The notes under the pieces: generated by a model | The model's input: the letters and a program-made list of their open reading frames with translations, nothing else | Told to the model about the DNA's origin: nothing | Database searches by the model: none | Program-made: the position numbers and the translations under genes | Shown: positions 15,699-16,715 of the stretch, in pieces | How the letters are laid out: every line of letters begins with the position of its first letter | Position numbering within the stretch: the stretch's first letter is position 1 | NCBI GenBank assembly: GCA_902478645.1 | Contig: CABSLV010000035.1 | Span: 1-16,715 of the forward strand | Length of the DNA stretch: 16,715 nt | Direction of reading: 5' to 3' | From: an uncultured Flavobacteriales bacterium | Lineage (GTDB): Bacteria > Bacteroidota > Bacteroidia > Flavobacteriales > UBA1820

Positions 15699-15756
15699 AA
15701 GGGCGTGTACAAGAGAGGCGACGTTGATTTCAAGAGAGAGTCGGGAGAAGAATTTG

Positions 15757-16715
<959 letters not shown>

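Larger units (their letters stand above)
15379..15756 (+). promoter_or_regulatory. rRNA operon control region and leader
   Basis: This 378-nt stretch has no credible gene. Its left edge should hold the priA promoter (minus strand). Then come A-tracts of seven A each at 15458, 15499, 15511 and 15523, the main rRNA promoter (15530-15562), a purine-rich leader with many GAGAG runs, a boxA-like motif (15633-15645) and a two-tier hairpin (15660-15698), ending at the mature 16S 5' end. Confidence 0.8.

Overview
The window is chromosomal DNA from a Bacteroidota bacterium, most likely order Bacteroidales. The partial 16S rRNA at the right end resembles the Rikenellaceae/Alistipes side, but the family is a guess made without alignment. 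Supporting signs are the Bacteroidota-type promoters (TTG/TTTG about 20-21 nt before TAnnTTTG) ahead of several genes, the scarcity of strong Shine-Dalgarno sequences, and the gene families present. Coding DNA is GC-rich and control regions are AT-rich. Because of the GC content the opposite strands carry long open but spurious frames.

Layout. (1) 47-2516, minus strand: a secreted protein of unknown function, then a sigma-54-type AAA+ regulator without a receiver domain, whose stop codon overlaps the start of rlmH (23S rRNA pseudouridine-1915 methyltransferase). (2) 2728-3300, plus strand: rubrerythrin with its own promoter and a strong terminator. (3) 3480-5779, plus strand: an apparent operon of prmC (release-factor methyltransferase), a lipocalin without a signal peptide, and a PfkB-family sugar kinase. 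The kinase overlaps tail to tail with a minus-strand, membrane-anchored metallophosphoesterase (5776-6981). (4) 7112-15378: three helicases of DNA repair and replication restart, mfd, recG (both plus) and priA (minus, convergent with recG). (5) 15379-16715: the control region, leader and first 959 nt of an rRNA operon.

All coding genes are ordinary housekeeping or stress genes and appear intact. I found no mobile-element gene, CRISPR array, tRNA, prophage or defence system. The most unusual structure lies in the 190-nt mfd-recG gap: two tandem copies of an ~83-nt element with imperfect terminal inverted repeats and two internal hairpins. The second copy differs from the first at just the places that create a -33/-7 promoter running into recG. 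A second structure of note is an 8-bp inverted repeat around the -7 box of the sigma-54 regulator gene. The rRNA control region has phased A-tracts, a clear promoter, a boxA-like motif and a two-tier leader hairpin.

Functional logic: RlmH, PrmC and the rRNA operon belong to ribosome modification and translation. Mfd, RecG and PriA deal with stalled RNA polymerase and stalled or collapsed replication forks, and here they sit directly upstream of a highly transcribed rRNA operon. Rubrerythrin fits an anaerobe's need for peroxide protection.
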